From Candidatus Omnitrophota bacterium (GTDB taxonomy: Bacteria > Omnitrophota > Gorgyraeia > Tantalellales > Tantalellaceae), in the NCBI GenBank assembly GCA_028715965.1, contig JAQUQS010000016.1:1-38300 (forward strand): a stretch of 38,300 nt of DNA. The letters run 5' to 3'. The notes under the pieces were generated by a model, which searched no databases, was not told where the DNA came from, and saw only the letters and a list, made by a program, of their open reading frames with translations. Shown here piece by piece: positions 9,184-17,234 of this stretch. How positions within the stretch are numbered: position 1 is the stretch's first letter; the number at the start of each line of letters is the position of its first letter. A program made the position numbers and the translations under genes.

Positions 9184-10890
9184 ATGGGGTACAGTTATGA
9201 CGCAAAGGTCGCCTCGACGATTAAGCTCAAGGATATAGATGATATCGCCAGAAAAGCGGGGATAGCGTCGAAATATCTCAAGAAATACGGGAAATACCGG
9301 GCCAAGGTCTCTGCCGAGATGCTCAAAGGGCCTCTAAACAACCGGAAACCCGGGAAACTCATCGCGGTAACTTCGATAACACCTACATATCTTGGAGAAG
9401 GTAATACCGTGACAACGATAGGTCTTGGTATGGCCCTCAATAGGTCCGGGAAGAAGGCGATACCATGTATATGCCAGCCTTCACTCTCACCTGTGTTCGG
9501 GCTTAAAGGAAGCGCGGTGGGCGGCGGATACGCGCAGGTGCTTCCCGCTGAGGAGATAACACTTGAGATGCAGGGTGATTTTCACGCTGTTTCAGCGGCG
9601 CAGAACCTTTGCGCCTCATTTCTGGACAACAGCCTTTTCCTGAAGAACCCGCTAAAGATAAATAAGGACAATATCGTGTGTCGCAGGGTGACCGAGATAG
9701 GGGACAGGTCCCTGCGGAACATTTCCATCGGGGGTGGAGGAAAACTTCATGGCGTGAGCCGTAAGAGCGGGATAGATATCCTGCCTGCGTGTGAATGTAT
9801 GGCGATACTTTCCTTGTCAGAAAGCCTTAAGGACCTCAGGACGCGCCTGGGGCGCATGATAGTGGCTTTTTCCGAGGATGGGAAACCCGTTACCGCGGAT
9901 GATCTGAAGGTGGCCGGAGCTATGACGGTACTCATGAAAGAATCCTTGAGCCCGAACATCGTGCAGACCATAGAGCACACCCCGTGTTTCGTCCATGCCG
10001 GTACTTTTGCCAACGTTTCGCATGGTTCCACCTCCGTCATAGGCGACATGATGGCTCTGGCGCTTGCTGACTACGCCGTGGTAGAGACGGGTTTTGGTGC
10101 CGATATGGGGCTTGAGAAATTCATCGATATCAAGTGCCGCCAGTCCGGATTGAAACCGGACGTGATCGTGGTGAATTGTTCCATAAGGGGTCTTAAGATA
10201 CACAGCGGGGACTACGTGTCGAAGACCGGCAATATATCCGCGGACCTTAAGAAAGAGAACCTGTCGGCTGTCGATCGCGGGTGCTCTAACCTTGAAAAAC
10301 AGGTCGAGAACCTCAAGCTTTTCGGGGTGCCAATAGTCGTGTGCCTGAACAAATTCGAGTCCGATACTGTGAAAGAGACCGATGTGGTCGTCCGCAGGGC
10401 GGAAGCCCTGGAGGTGGAAGGTATAGCCGTGAGCGATGTATACCGTTCAGGCAGTAAAGGCGGAGCGGAACTGGCCAAAGCCGTGACGGAAGCTTCCAAG
10501 ATCCCATCCAAGTTCCGGTACCTGTACCCGGTAGATATGCACCTGAAAAGCAAGATAGAAAGGGTGGCCAAGTCCATATACGGGGCCAGTGAGGTCAAGT
10601 ACTCCGATCTGGCTACCGAGAAGATCGGCCAACTTGAAGCGACCAAACTGGACCAGATGACCATAAGCATGGTCAAGACCCCGTATTCTCTTTCCAATAA
10701 CGCGGCCAAGAAGGGTAGGCCTCGCGGGTTCAAGTTGACGGTAGAAGATGTGGATATAGCCTCCGGCGCGGGATATGTGCTCGTGGCCTGTGATAACGGC
10801 GAGAACTCGATGCCAGCGCTTCCCAAGAACCCGAGAGGCATGAAGGTGGATGTGGATCTCAAGACAGGTGAAACGAAAGGGCTGTTCTGA
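9184..10890 (+). CDS. fhs: Formate-tetrahydrofolate ligase-like protein, altered active site
   Basis: The 568-residue product aligns over its full length with formate-THF ligase, which makes 10-formyl-THF from formate, ATP and THF. Conserved blocks include GLKGSAVGGGYAQV, GDFHA, GKPVTADDLK, ETGFGADMGLEKF and the GRPRGF region. Key residues differ. The P-loop GEGKTT reads GEGNTV, so the lysine is Asn74 (codon 9403-9405). The REPSLGP motif reads CQPSLSP, so the arginine is Cys97 (codon 9472-9474). GGPFANIAHGCNS reads AGTFANVSHGSTS. It may be impaired, use another mechanism or have another role. ATG 9184 follows an AAAGGAG site. It begins the one-carbon block; only a weak promoter (TTGTCA 9104, GGATAT 9127) is visible upstream. 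Confidence 0.85.
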   Translation: MGYSYDAKVASTIKLKDIDDIARKAGIASKYLKKYGKYRAKVSAEMLKGPLNNRKPGKLIAVTSITPTYLGEGNTVTTIGLGMALNRSGKKAIPCICQPSLSPVFGLKGSAVGGGYAQVLPAEEITLEMQGDFHAVSAAQNLCASFLDNSLFLKNPLKINKDNIVCRRVTEIGDRSLRNISIGGGGKLHGVSRKSGIDILPACECMAILSLSESLKDLRTRLGRMIVAFSEDGKPVTADDLKVAGAMTVLMKESLSPNIVQTIEHTPCFVHAGTFANVSHGSTSVIGDMMALALADYAVVETGFGADMGLEKFIDIKCRQSGLKPDVIVVNCSIRGLKIHSGDYVSKTGNISADLKKENLSAVDRGCSNLEKQVENLKLFGVPIVVCLNKFESDTVKETDVVVRRAEALEVEGIAVSDVYRSGSKGGAELAKAVTEASKIPSKFRYLYPVDMHLKSKIERVAKSIYGASEVKYSDLATEKIGQLEATKLDQMTISMVKTPYSLSNNAAKKGRPRGFKLTVEDVDIASGAGYVLVACDNGENSMPALPKNPRGMKVDVDLKTGETKGLF

Positions 10891-10894
10891 TATT

Positions 10895-11491
10895 ATGGGG
10901 GATAGGTTCATCAAGACCCCGGTAGCGGGGTATATAAGCGAGCTCTCCGCTCGATCCATGGTGCCAGGCGGCGGTAGCGCGTCGGCACTGGCGGCGTGTC
11001 TGGGCGCCGGGCTCAACCTTATGGTCATAAATTTCAGCATGGGCAAGAACATGCCGGATAAGGTCACCAGTGTTATGAAGGTCTTCAGGGACAAGCAACA
11101 GGAGATACTGGAAAGCCTGGAAGGCAGTGTGGACGGGGATTGTGAGGCGTTCACGGAACTGATGAAAGCGTTGTCTGACGGTACTCCGTCCGATGAGAAA
11201 TATATACGCGCCGCTAAAGAACCTTTGAACGTGTGCCGCAAGTCCCTTGAGTCCCTGGAAATAACCGGGCTTATCGCGAAAGATTGCAACAAGAACCTTA
11301 TGACGGACGTGATCAGCGCCGCTCATATGCTAAGGGCATCATTTTGGTCGGCCAGGGTGAACGTGGAGATAAACCTTCCGGGGATAAAGGACGCGGCTTT
11401 TGTGTCAGTTGTCAGGAAGGAACTGGAAATAATGGCGGAGAAGATCGCAGAATTGCATGGTAACGTAACGTCGGGTACGGGGGTATTCTGA
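10895..11491 (+). CDS. fchA: Methenyl-THF cyclohydrolase / formimino-THF cyclodeaminase family
   Basis: The 198-residue product belongs to the cyclodeaminase family, whose FchA members convert 5,10-methenyl-THF to 10-formyl-THF. The glycine-rich folate-binding segment VPGGGSASALAACLGAGL (about 24-41), the DCEAF motif and the C-terminal NVEINLPGIKD are diagnostic. ATG 10895 is 4 bases after the fhs stop; the frame extends upstream but inside fhs. It lies between fhs and folD, as in C1 clusters of acetogens and purine fermenters. Because the adjacent FolD lacks its cyclohydrolase lysine, FchA probably carries this step alone. The lack of a formiminotransferase domain argues against histidine degradation. 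Confidence 0.87.
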   Translation: MGDRFIKTPVAGYISELSARSMVPGGGSASALAACLGAGLNLMVINFSMGKNMPDKVTSVMKVFRDKQQEILESLEGSVDGDCEAFTELMKALSDGTPSDEKYIRAAKEPLNVCRKSLESLEITGLIAKDCNKNLMTDVISAAHMLRASFWSARVNVEINLPGIKDAAFVSVVRKELEIMAEKIAELHGNVTSGTGVF

Positions 11492-11492
11492 T

Positions 11493-12371
11493 ATGGCTAC
11501 GATCATAGATGGACGTGAAATAGCCCGCAGGATAAAAGAAGAGGTCCGTGCCCATGTTGACGGGATAACCACTTCGGGAGCGCCGGCCCCAAGGCTTGTG
11601 TCCTTATCATCCGGAGCGGGTGATGACGCCGAGATATATATAAAAATGCAACAAAGAGCCGCCGAACAGGTAGGTATCGAGTTCGTGCGAAAGGACCTGG
11701 GAGAGAACGCGAGAATGGCGGATATGATGGCCGAAGTGAAAGAGCTGAACGCCGACAAGGGGACCACCGCCATTATCCTGCAAAAACCGCTTCCTTTCAA
11801 TGGTGAACATAACCGTATCGTGGCTTGCGTGGCCCCGGAAAAGGACGCGGAAGGACTTCATCCTTTCAATCTGGGTAAGATATTGCGCAAGGAGGCCGAT
11901 ATCGTGCCATGTACTCCGGGAGCGGTAATGCATATCCTCAAGGTTTCCGGTGTGGAGCTTTATGGTAAAGAGGTCGTTATCGTAGGGCATTCCGAGATCG
12001 TGGGGAAGCCTTTGAGCCTGATGATGCTGAACCAGGGAGCGACTACGACGGTATGTCATATAGCTACCGCGGAAGCCGGTACTTTGACGGAGCATACTCA
12101 GGGAGCCGAGATCCTGGTCGTCGCGGTCGGGAAAGCCGGTCTTGTAAAGGAGAACTGGGTATCCAAGGGTGCCGTGGTGGTGGATGTCGGCATAAACAGC
12201 GTGGACGGGGTTATAACCGGGGACGTGGATTTCGAGGACGTTTCGCGCAAGGCCTCTGTGATAACCCCCGTGCCTGGCGGCGTAGGGCCGGTAACTGTAG
12301 CTATCCTCATGAGGAACGTGCTCAGGGCTTATTTGCGGCAGGCTCCGGGGGCCAGTAGCTGTAAAGCGTGA
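11493..12371 (+). CDS. folD: Methylene-THF dehydrogenase FolD, probably without cyclohydrolase activity
   Basis: FolD usually both oxidises 5,10-methylene-THF and hydrolyses methenyl-THF. The 292-residue product has the IIDG N-terminus, the Rossmann segment GHSEIVGKPLS, DVGIN and the C-terminal TPVPGGVGPVTVAIL. Ungapped alignment to E. coli FolD from memory puts Tyr49 at Tyr50, Gln97 at Gln98, but Gln53 at the catalytic Lys54 (YIKMQQR against YVASKRK; codon 11649-11651). The folate-site KDVDG reads KDAEG (Glu120). Loss of this lysine is known to remove cyclohydrolase activity in the human enzyme. The usual GRS before IVG is GHS, which may affect NADP preference. It starts 1 base after fchA. 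Confidence 0.93.
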   Translation: MATIIDGREIARRIKEEVRAHVDGITTSGAPAPRLVSLSSGAGDDAEIYIKMQQRAAEQVGIEFVRKDLGENARMADMMAEVKELNADKGTTAIILQKPLPFNGEHNRIVACVAPEKDAEGLHPFNLGKILRKEADIVPCTPGAVMHILKVSGVELYGKEVVIVGHSEIVGKPLSLMMLNQGATTTVCHIATAEAGTLTEHTQGAEILVVAVGKAGLVKENWVSKGAVVVDVGINSVDGVITGDVDFEDVSRKASVITPVPGGVGPVTVAILMRNVLRAYLRQAPGASSCKA

Positions 12372-12414
12372 TCTCCGGTTTTATCATAGGACAAATAATA
12401 TAAGGGAAGAAGGA

Positions 12415-13155
12415 ATGGGGAGAATATCTTTAGAGCTCGTGCCGAGAGACCCGGCAACGTTCAAGGAAGAACTGGAACTGGTCAGGGGAAAATTTCCCTG
12501 TGTTGATACGATAAACATCCCGGATATATTGAAGTACGATGTCCGTATCCCGGAGGCCTGCGAACTGGCGGCGCCTTTCTTTCCGAAGGTGATACCGCAT
12601 GTGCGGGCGGTTTCCATACACAAGGATGAACCTTTTCCGTATGTGGATAGGTTCCGGGAAAATAACGTTGGTGAGGTGTTGATCATACTCGGGGACAATC
12701 CCGAGATAGTCTCCAAAAGCGACCAGCCGTGCGATTCCGTGACGCTGATATCAAAATTGAAGAGGGAAATGCCGGATATCAAGGTTTACGCCGGGATAGA
12801 CCAGTGGCGGACGTCTTTCTCTGAGGAGCTTGAATATGTCGAAAAGAAAAGGGATGCCGGCGCGGACGGGTTCTTCACTCAACCTTTTTTCGACCTGGGG
12901 CTTATGGAAAAATACGCGGACAAATTGAGGGATACACATGTTTTCTGGGGACTGGCCCCCGTGATCAGGGAGTCGTCGAAGCATTACTGGGAAACCAAGA
13001 ACAGGATAGTATTCCCTGAGGATTTTAAGTGTACGATGGAGTGGAACAGGGATTTCGCCAGGCAGGTGCTGGACGTAGCGACTGACGAGAAATTCCATGT
13101 ATATTTCTGCCCCATAACCGTCGATGTCGTGGCGTACCTTACCGGTATCGTATAG
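12415..13155 (+). CDS. Methylenetetrahydrofolate reductase-like protein, short divergent form
   Basis: The 246-residue product resembles the TIM-barrel of MetF, which reduces methylene-THF to methyl-THF with FAD. Glu7 (ISLELVP) and Asp94 (IILGD) sit where MetF has its catalytic Glu and the Asp of LRGD. AGADGFFTQPFFD matches the late MetF block GADFIITQLFFD. The usual histidine-bearing AHLTC segment reads IPHVRAV. The protein is about 50 residues shorter than E. coli MetF, and its C-terminus (VYFCPITVDVVAYLTG) is unlike it. ATG 12415 follows an A/G-rich AAGGGAAGAAGG site. Its place after folD fits one-carbon metabolism; substrate and electron donor are not determined. Confidence 0.72.
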   Translation: MGRISLELVPRDPATFKEELELVRGKFPCVDTINIPDILKYDVRIPEACELAAPFFPKVIPHVRAVSIHKDEPFPYVDRFRENNVGEVLIILGDNPEIVSKSDQPCDSVTLISKLKREMPDIKVYAGIDQWRTSFSEELEYVEKKRDAGADGFFTQPFFDLGLMEKYADKLRDTHVFWGLAPVIRESSKHYWETKNRIVFPEDFKCTMEWNRDFARQVLDVATDEKFHVYFCPITVDVVAYLTGIV

Positions 13156-13171
13156 CCAGGAGGCTGGGACC

Positions 13172-13975
13172 ATGGACAACAAGTTCACTGTACTTGATTT
13201 TGCCAGGAAAAAGAAAGATAAAAAGAAAATAACGATGTTGACCGCCTATGATTATCCTACGGCGCAGGCGGTCGACAATTGCGGTATTGACGCGGTTCTT
13301 GTGGGGGATTCCCTGGCCATGACGGTGCTGGGATACGAGTCCACTGTAAATGTCACCATGGATGAGATGCTGCACCATGCGCGTGCGGTGAGAAGAGGCG
13401 TAAAAAGGGCATTTCTTATCGGGGATATGCCGTTCATGTCTTTTCAGGCAAGCGATGAGGACGCGGTACGTAACGCGGGAAGGTTTGTCAAAGAAGCAGG
13501 ATGTGAAGCGGTGAAGATCGAGGGAGGGGAAGAGGTCTCGGGCCGTGTGAGCGCTATAGGAAAGGCCGGGATACCCGTTGTGGGCCATATAGGCCTTACC
13601 CCCCAGAGCGTTAGCAAATTGGGTGGATATAAGGTCCAGGGCAAAGACGACAGTTCCGCGGGAAGGCTAATGAGGGACGCTAAGGCGCTGGAAAAAGCGG
13701 GATGCCTGGCCCTGATCCTTGAATGCCTTCCGGCCGGCCTGGCCGGTGAAATAACCGAGAAACTCGCTATGCCGACCATCGGGATAGGCGCCGGGGTACA
13801 TTGTGACGGACAGGTACTGGTGATAAACGATATAATAGGCCTGTTCGAGAAGTTCACGCCTAAGTTCGTGAAACGTTACGCGGATGTCAATTCGGAGATA
13901 AAGAGCGCCGTAAATAAATTCCGGGAAGAGGTAGAGTCGGAAAAATTTCCCGATGACGGACATTCTTTTTCCTGA
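13172..13975 (+). CDS. panB: 3-methyl-2-oxobutanoate hydroxymethyltransferase
   Basis: Adds a hydroxymethyl group from 5,10-methylene-THF to ketoisovalerate, giving ketopantoate, the first pantothenate precursor. The 267-residue product has LTAYDYPTA, the metal-site VGDSLAMTVLGY, KIEGG, GHIGLTPQS and the catalytic glutamate in LILECLP. The start is ATG 13172, preceded by CCAGGAGG; the open frame upstream belongs to the metF-like gene region. It lies 16 bases after the metF-like gene, so it may draw on the same methylene-THF pool. panC and panD are not in the window. Confidence 0.95.
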   Translation: MDNKFTVLDFARKKKDKKKITMLTAYDYPTAQAVDNCGIDAVLVGDSLAMTVLGYESTVNVTMDEMLHHARAVRRGVKRAFLIGDMPFMSFQASDEDAVRNAGRFVKEAGCEAVKIEGGEEVSGRVSAIGKAGIPVVGHIGLTPQSVSKLGGYKVQGKDDSSAGRLMRDAKALEKAGCLALILECLPAGLAGEITEKLAMPTIGIGAGVHCDGQVLVINDIIGLFEKFTPKFVKRYADVNSEIKSAVNKFREEVESEKFPDDGHSFS

Positions 13976-14010
13976 TATAGCTTATACAGCCATCTTGTTA
14001 TGCTGGAATA

Positions 14011-15048
14011 ATGAAACTCTTTAACGACATCAAACGAAAGATCCTGGGGCCAGCCGTTATCTTGCTCGTTGTGCCGCTTTTACACGGCTGCGGCAGGATA
14101 GCGCAGGCCACGCCATCATCGGCTAGTGATATGTTGATGGGCACATTCGTGCGGGTCATTCTTTATCCTTCTGCCGGACTCGCGGTTCCTCCCGATGGGG
14201 CGATAAACAGCGCTATCGAGCTGGCCAAAGCGCTTGAGGACAGACTGTCACTTTATAACCCAAAAAGCGCTTTGAACGACCTGAACAGGACACGGGTATC
14301 TACTGGGGATCCGGACCTATTTACAGTGATCCGACGTGCTACGGAAATAAGCCGTTCGACCGGCGGCGAGTTCGATGTTACCGTGGCGCCTATCCTGAAA
14401 CGCAACGGCTTTTATTCCGAAGTTCCCAGGCAGATATTGGACCTGATCCCCGACAACGATACCGGCGTTTCCTGGACCAACATTAAGCTGGACGAAACTA
14501 ACGGCTCAGTGAGCATAGCCGATGGTACATGCCTGGACCTTTCCGGTATCGCCAAGGGATATATCGTGGACCGCATGGCGGGAAAAATGAAGGAGCAGGG
14601 AGCGGAACATTTTCTCATAAACGCGGGTGGGGATATATATTGCACGGAGAAAAAGGACGGGTCCGCGTGGAAAATAGGTTTACGCGACCCTAGGACGGGA
14701 AAGGTGCTCATCACGCTTGGGATCAAGAACGCGGCGGTCGCCACGAGTGGGGACTATGAGAACAAGGTCACGGACCGCGGGAGCGGAGAGGTGGTATCCC
14801 ATATAATAGATCCCTCAACTGACGGGCCTGTGAAACTGAAACCTTCCAGCGTGACCGTTATCGCCGTCGATTGCATGACCGCGGACGCGCTCGCGACGGG
14901 GATGATGGCCATGGGGGCGGAAAAAGCGGTGGACCTGGCGGACAGCATAGAGGGGGTTGAAGTGATAACCGTGGATGAGCCGGGGTCGGACGTTGTGGTG
15001 CGATATTCCGCTTCGGCCCGCGCGTATGTTCTGGGGGGGCAGGAATGA
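14011..15048 (+). CDS. apbE: FAD:protein FMN transferase, lipoprotein
   Basis: Transfers the FMN part of FAD to a Thr or Ser of target flavoproteins such as Rnf or Nqr subunits, in a magnesium-dependent reaction outside the inner membrane. The 345-residue product starts with a lipoprotein signal (hydrophobic residues about 12-24, lipobox LLHGC with Cys27). Family motifs are MGTFVRV, DLSGIAKGYIVD, INAGGDIY and the metal-site HIIDPSTDG. No target flavoprotein is visible in the window. The start ATG 14011 has no clear ribosome site. The last codons overlap mnmA in an ATGA junction, a head-to-tail pairing with no obvious functional link. Confidence 0.94.
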   Translation: MKLFNDIKRKILGPAVILLVVPLLHGCGRIAQATPSSASDMLMGTFVRVILYPSAGLAVPPDGAINSAIELAKALEDRLSLYNPKSALNDLNRTRVSTGDPDLFTVIRRATEISRSTGGEFDVTVAPILKRNGFYSEVPRQILDLIPDNDTGVSWTNIKLDETNGSVSIADGTCLDLSGIAKGYIVDRMAGKMKEQGAEHFLINAGGDIYCTEKKDGSAWKIGLRDPRTGKVLITLGIKNAAVATSGDYENKVTDRGSGEVVSHIIDPSTDGPVKLKPSSVTVIAVDCMTADALATGMMAMGAEKAVDLADSIEGVEVITVDEPGSDVVVRYSASARAYVLGGQE

Positions 15049-16127
15049 AGATAGTAGCCGCGATGTCGGGCGGGGTGGATTCGTGTGTAGCCGCGTATCT
15101 ACTGAAACAGCAGGGCCATGATGTCATAGGCGTGACCATCAAGACCTGGCCCAAGGAGGAATGCGGGGCTGTGGGGGACAAGATGTGCTGTTCTTTGGAC
15201 TCCATACAATACGCCAGGAGCGCGGCGGAGGATATGGGTTTTCCTCATTATGTGATAGACCTTTCCGAAGAGTTCGCGAACGAGGTCAAAAAATACTTTG
15301 TTGATGAATATCGCCGTGGCAGGACACCTAATCCCTGCGTGAATTGCAATAGCAAGATAAAGTTTGGATACCTTATCGACAAGGCCCTGGCACTTGGGGC
15401 GGAGAAGGTCGCTACCGGGCATTATGCCAGGATAGTACGGCGGGGGGAAGATCATTTTCTGGCCTCGGCCCGTAATGCCCATAATGACCAGACTTACTTC
15501 CTTTATGATATACCGCGGGACCGACTTAAACTGGTCGAGTTCCCGCTTGGAGACCTGGAAAAGCCGGAGGTGAGGGAGATAGCTCTATCCAACGGGTTCA
15601 TGTCAGCTCGCCGCAAAAGCAGTCAGGATGTATGTTTCGCCACGGGAGATAAGGATTACCGGGAGTACCTGAAAGAGGGCGGTTTGGAAATATTCGTTCC
15701 CGGTGATATACTCGATATGTCCGGTAAGGTCGTGGGCAGGCATGAGGGGATAGTCTCATATACCATAGGGCAGAGAAAAGGGCTTGGCGTGGCTACCGGC
15801 AAGCCGCAGTATGTCCTTAAGATAGATCCCGTGAGGAATACCGTGACGATCGGGAATAAAGAGGAAGCCATGAAGGGCGGTCTTGTCGTGGCGGGAGTGA
15901 ACTGGCTCCTGCGGGAGAACGAGCGTTCCGGACGCAGGCTTGAAGTGATGATACGTTATAACGGGGAAAGGACCCCGGCGGATATCGAGGCTATTGACGG
16001 GGATAAGGTCATGGTGAGACTCGAAAAAGAACAGTTTGCGCCCACCCCGGGGCAAGCGGCTGTGTTCTACGATGGGGACCTTGTCGCGGGCGGCGGCTGG
16101 ATCGAAAGTGTTTGTGATATTAAATAG
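15045..16127 (+). CDS. mnmA: tRNA-specific 2-thiouridylase
   Basis: Puts the 2-thio group on U34 of the Lys, Glu and Gln tRNAs, using ATP and persulfide sulfur. The 360-residue product has the PP-loop MSGGVDSCVAAYLL at the N-terminus. The two catalytic cysteines are visible: one in NPCVNCNSKIKFG (about residue 100) and one in SSQDVCFATG (about residue 195). YTIGQRKGLGVA and the C-terminal PGQAAVFYDGD beta-barrel are typical. It overlaps apbE by 4 bases. Confidence 0.96.
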   Translation: MKIVAAMSGGVDSCVAAYLLKQQGHDVIGVTIKTWPKEECGAVGDKMCCSLDSIQYARSAAEDMGFPHYVIDLSEEFANEVKKYFVDEYRRGRTPNPCVNCNSKIKFGYLIDKALALGAEKVATGHYARIVRRGEDHFLASARNAHNDQTYFLYDIPRDRLKLVEFPLGDLEKPEVREIALSNGFMSARRKSSQDVCFATGDKDYREYLKEGGLEIFVPGDILDMSGKVVGRHEGIVSYTIGQRKGLGVATGKPQYVLKIDPVRNTVTIGNKEEAMKGGLVVAGVNWLLRENERSGRRLEVMIRYNGERTPADIEAIDGDKVMVRLEKEQFAPTPGQAAVFYDGDLVAGGGWIESVCDIK

Positions 16128-16148
16128 GCCATGATACGGGAGGGACAT

Positions 16149-17000
16149 ATGGTTCGCGCGATATTGCTTATATCTTGCCCTGATAAAAAAGGGATCACGG
16201 CTACGATCACGGATTTTGTGTATAAGAACAAAGGCAACATACTACATGCCGAGCAGCATACGGACGAATACGCCAATACGTTCTTTATGAGGGTGGAATG
16301 GTCGATGGACGGGTTTACCCTGGCCAGGGACAAGGTCGGTAAGGCGTTCGCGCCTATCGCCAGGAAGTTCGGGATGGAATGGGACCTGTTCTTTACGGAC
16401 AGGCGTATACGTATGGCGATCTTTGTTTCCAAACACCTGCATTGTCTTTATGATCTTCTCCTCAGGCATAAGTCCGGGCAGATCGACTGTGATATACCTG
16501 TTATCATAAGCAATCATAAGGATGCTTGTAGTGTAGCCAGGGAATTCGGCGTGGAATTCCACCATATACCGGTCTCTCCAAGGTCCAGGGACATGCGGCA
16601 GGAAGAACAGCTTAAACTGCTTAAGGACAAGAAGGTGGACCTGGTAGTGCTCGCGCGTTATATGCAGATATTGCCCTCGGCGTTCGTGGACAGGTACCGG
16701 AACCGCATCATTAACATTCATCATTCGTTCCTACCGGCCTTCGCTGGCAAGAACCCTTACTTGCAGGCCTATCTTCGTGGGGTAAAGATAATAGGGGCTA
16801 CCAGCCATTATGTCACGGAAGACCTGGATGATGGTCCTATTATCGAGCAGAACACGGTCCCGATAAGCCATCGGGATTCCCTGAAAGACCTTATAATAGA
16901 AGGACAGGACCTGGAGAAAGTAGTGCTGAGCCGTGCCGTGATGCGCCATATCGAGAGAAAAGTCCTTGTGTATGACAACAAAACCGTTGTATTTGACTGA
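16149..17000 (+). CDS. purU: Formyltetrahydrofolate deformylase
   Basis: Hydrolyses 10-formyl-THF to formate and THF, balancing the C1 pool. An ACT-like N-terminal domain (about 1-75, ISCPDKKGITATITDFV) precedes a formyltransferase-fold catalytic domain with INIHHSFLPAF, GATSHYVTEDLDDGPIIEQ, carrying the Asn, His and Asp of the family. The start is ATG 16149, because GGGAGGG lies just upstream; the ATG at 16131 lacks such a site. At 283 residues it is a normal length. It could form a formate/formyl-THF cycle with a working Fhs, or supply formate if Fhs here is inactive. Confidence 0.95.
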   Translation: MVRAILLISCPDKKGITATITDFVYKNKGNILHAEQHTDEYANTFFMRVEWSMDGFTLARDKVGKAFAPIARKFGMEWDLFFTDRRIRMAIFVSKHLHCLYDLLLRHKSGQIDCDIPVIISNHKDACSVAREFGVEFHHIPVSPRSRDMRQEEQLKLLKDKKVDLVVLARYMQILPSAFVDRYRNRIINIHHSFLPAFAGKNPYLQAYLRGVKIIGATSHYVTEDLDDGPIIEQNTVPISHRDSLKDLIIEGQDLEKVVLSRAVMRHIERKVLVYDNKTVVFD

Positions 17001-17035
17001 TCGCTGGTCGGGACGTCGCCCGTTCGTGGAAGAAA

Positions 17036-17112
17036 TGGTAGCGGGGGGCGGGATCGAACCGCCGACAACACGGGTATGAGCCGTGCGCTCTAACCATCTG
17101 AGCTACCCCGCC
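17036..17112 (-). tRNA. tRNA-Met (CAT), elongator type
   Basis: Read on the minus strand, the 77-base cloverleaf has acceptor GGCGGGG pairing with CCCCGCT (G-U at 1-72), D-stem GCTC/GAGC, anticodon stem CACGG/CCGTG with loop CTCATAC, T-arm GGCGG-TTCGATC-CCGCC and an encoded CCA. There is no C1-A72 mismatch and no run of three G-C pairs in the anticodon stem, so it is not the initiator. It resembles the Bacillus subtilis elongator tRNA-Met. A lysidine-modified tRNA-Ile (CAT) is the alternative but fits less well. It is the only minus-strand gene found. Confidence 0.93.
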
Positions 17113-17130
17113 ATTTTTCGATGAATTTAA

Positions 17131-17159
17131 ATTATATGTTAAAGGTCATGGTTTGTCAA
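17131..17159 (-). promoter_or_regulatory. Consensus promoter for tRNA-Met
   Basis: On the minus strand TTGACA (17159-17154), a 17-base spacer and TATAAT (17136-17131) form a perfect sigma-70 consensus. The expected start falls about 12-18 bases before the tRNA 5' end. Confidence 0.85.
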
Positions 17160-17163
17160 TTAA

Positions 17164-17172
17164 TGATATAAT
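17164..17172 (+). promoter_or_regulatory. Extended -10 promoter for the 17235-hflKC unit
   Basis: TGA-TATAAT (17164-17172) is an extended -10 without a good -35. It faces away from the tRNA-Met promoter, making a divergent promoter pair, and would give a leader of about 55 bases before the gene at 17235. Confidence 0.5.
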
Positions 17173-17234
17173 AAAGGCCGGAAGGGCTTGATAGGCGCCA
17201 TGATATGTGTTAATCTGGGAAAGGATGGAGGCAG

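Noticed and set aside
17036-17112. Initiator tRNA or tRNA-Ile(CAT)
   Set aside because: No C1-A72 mismatch or GGG/CCC anticodon stem for an initiator; overall sequence fits elongator tRNA-Met better than tRNA-Ile2.
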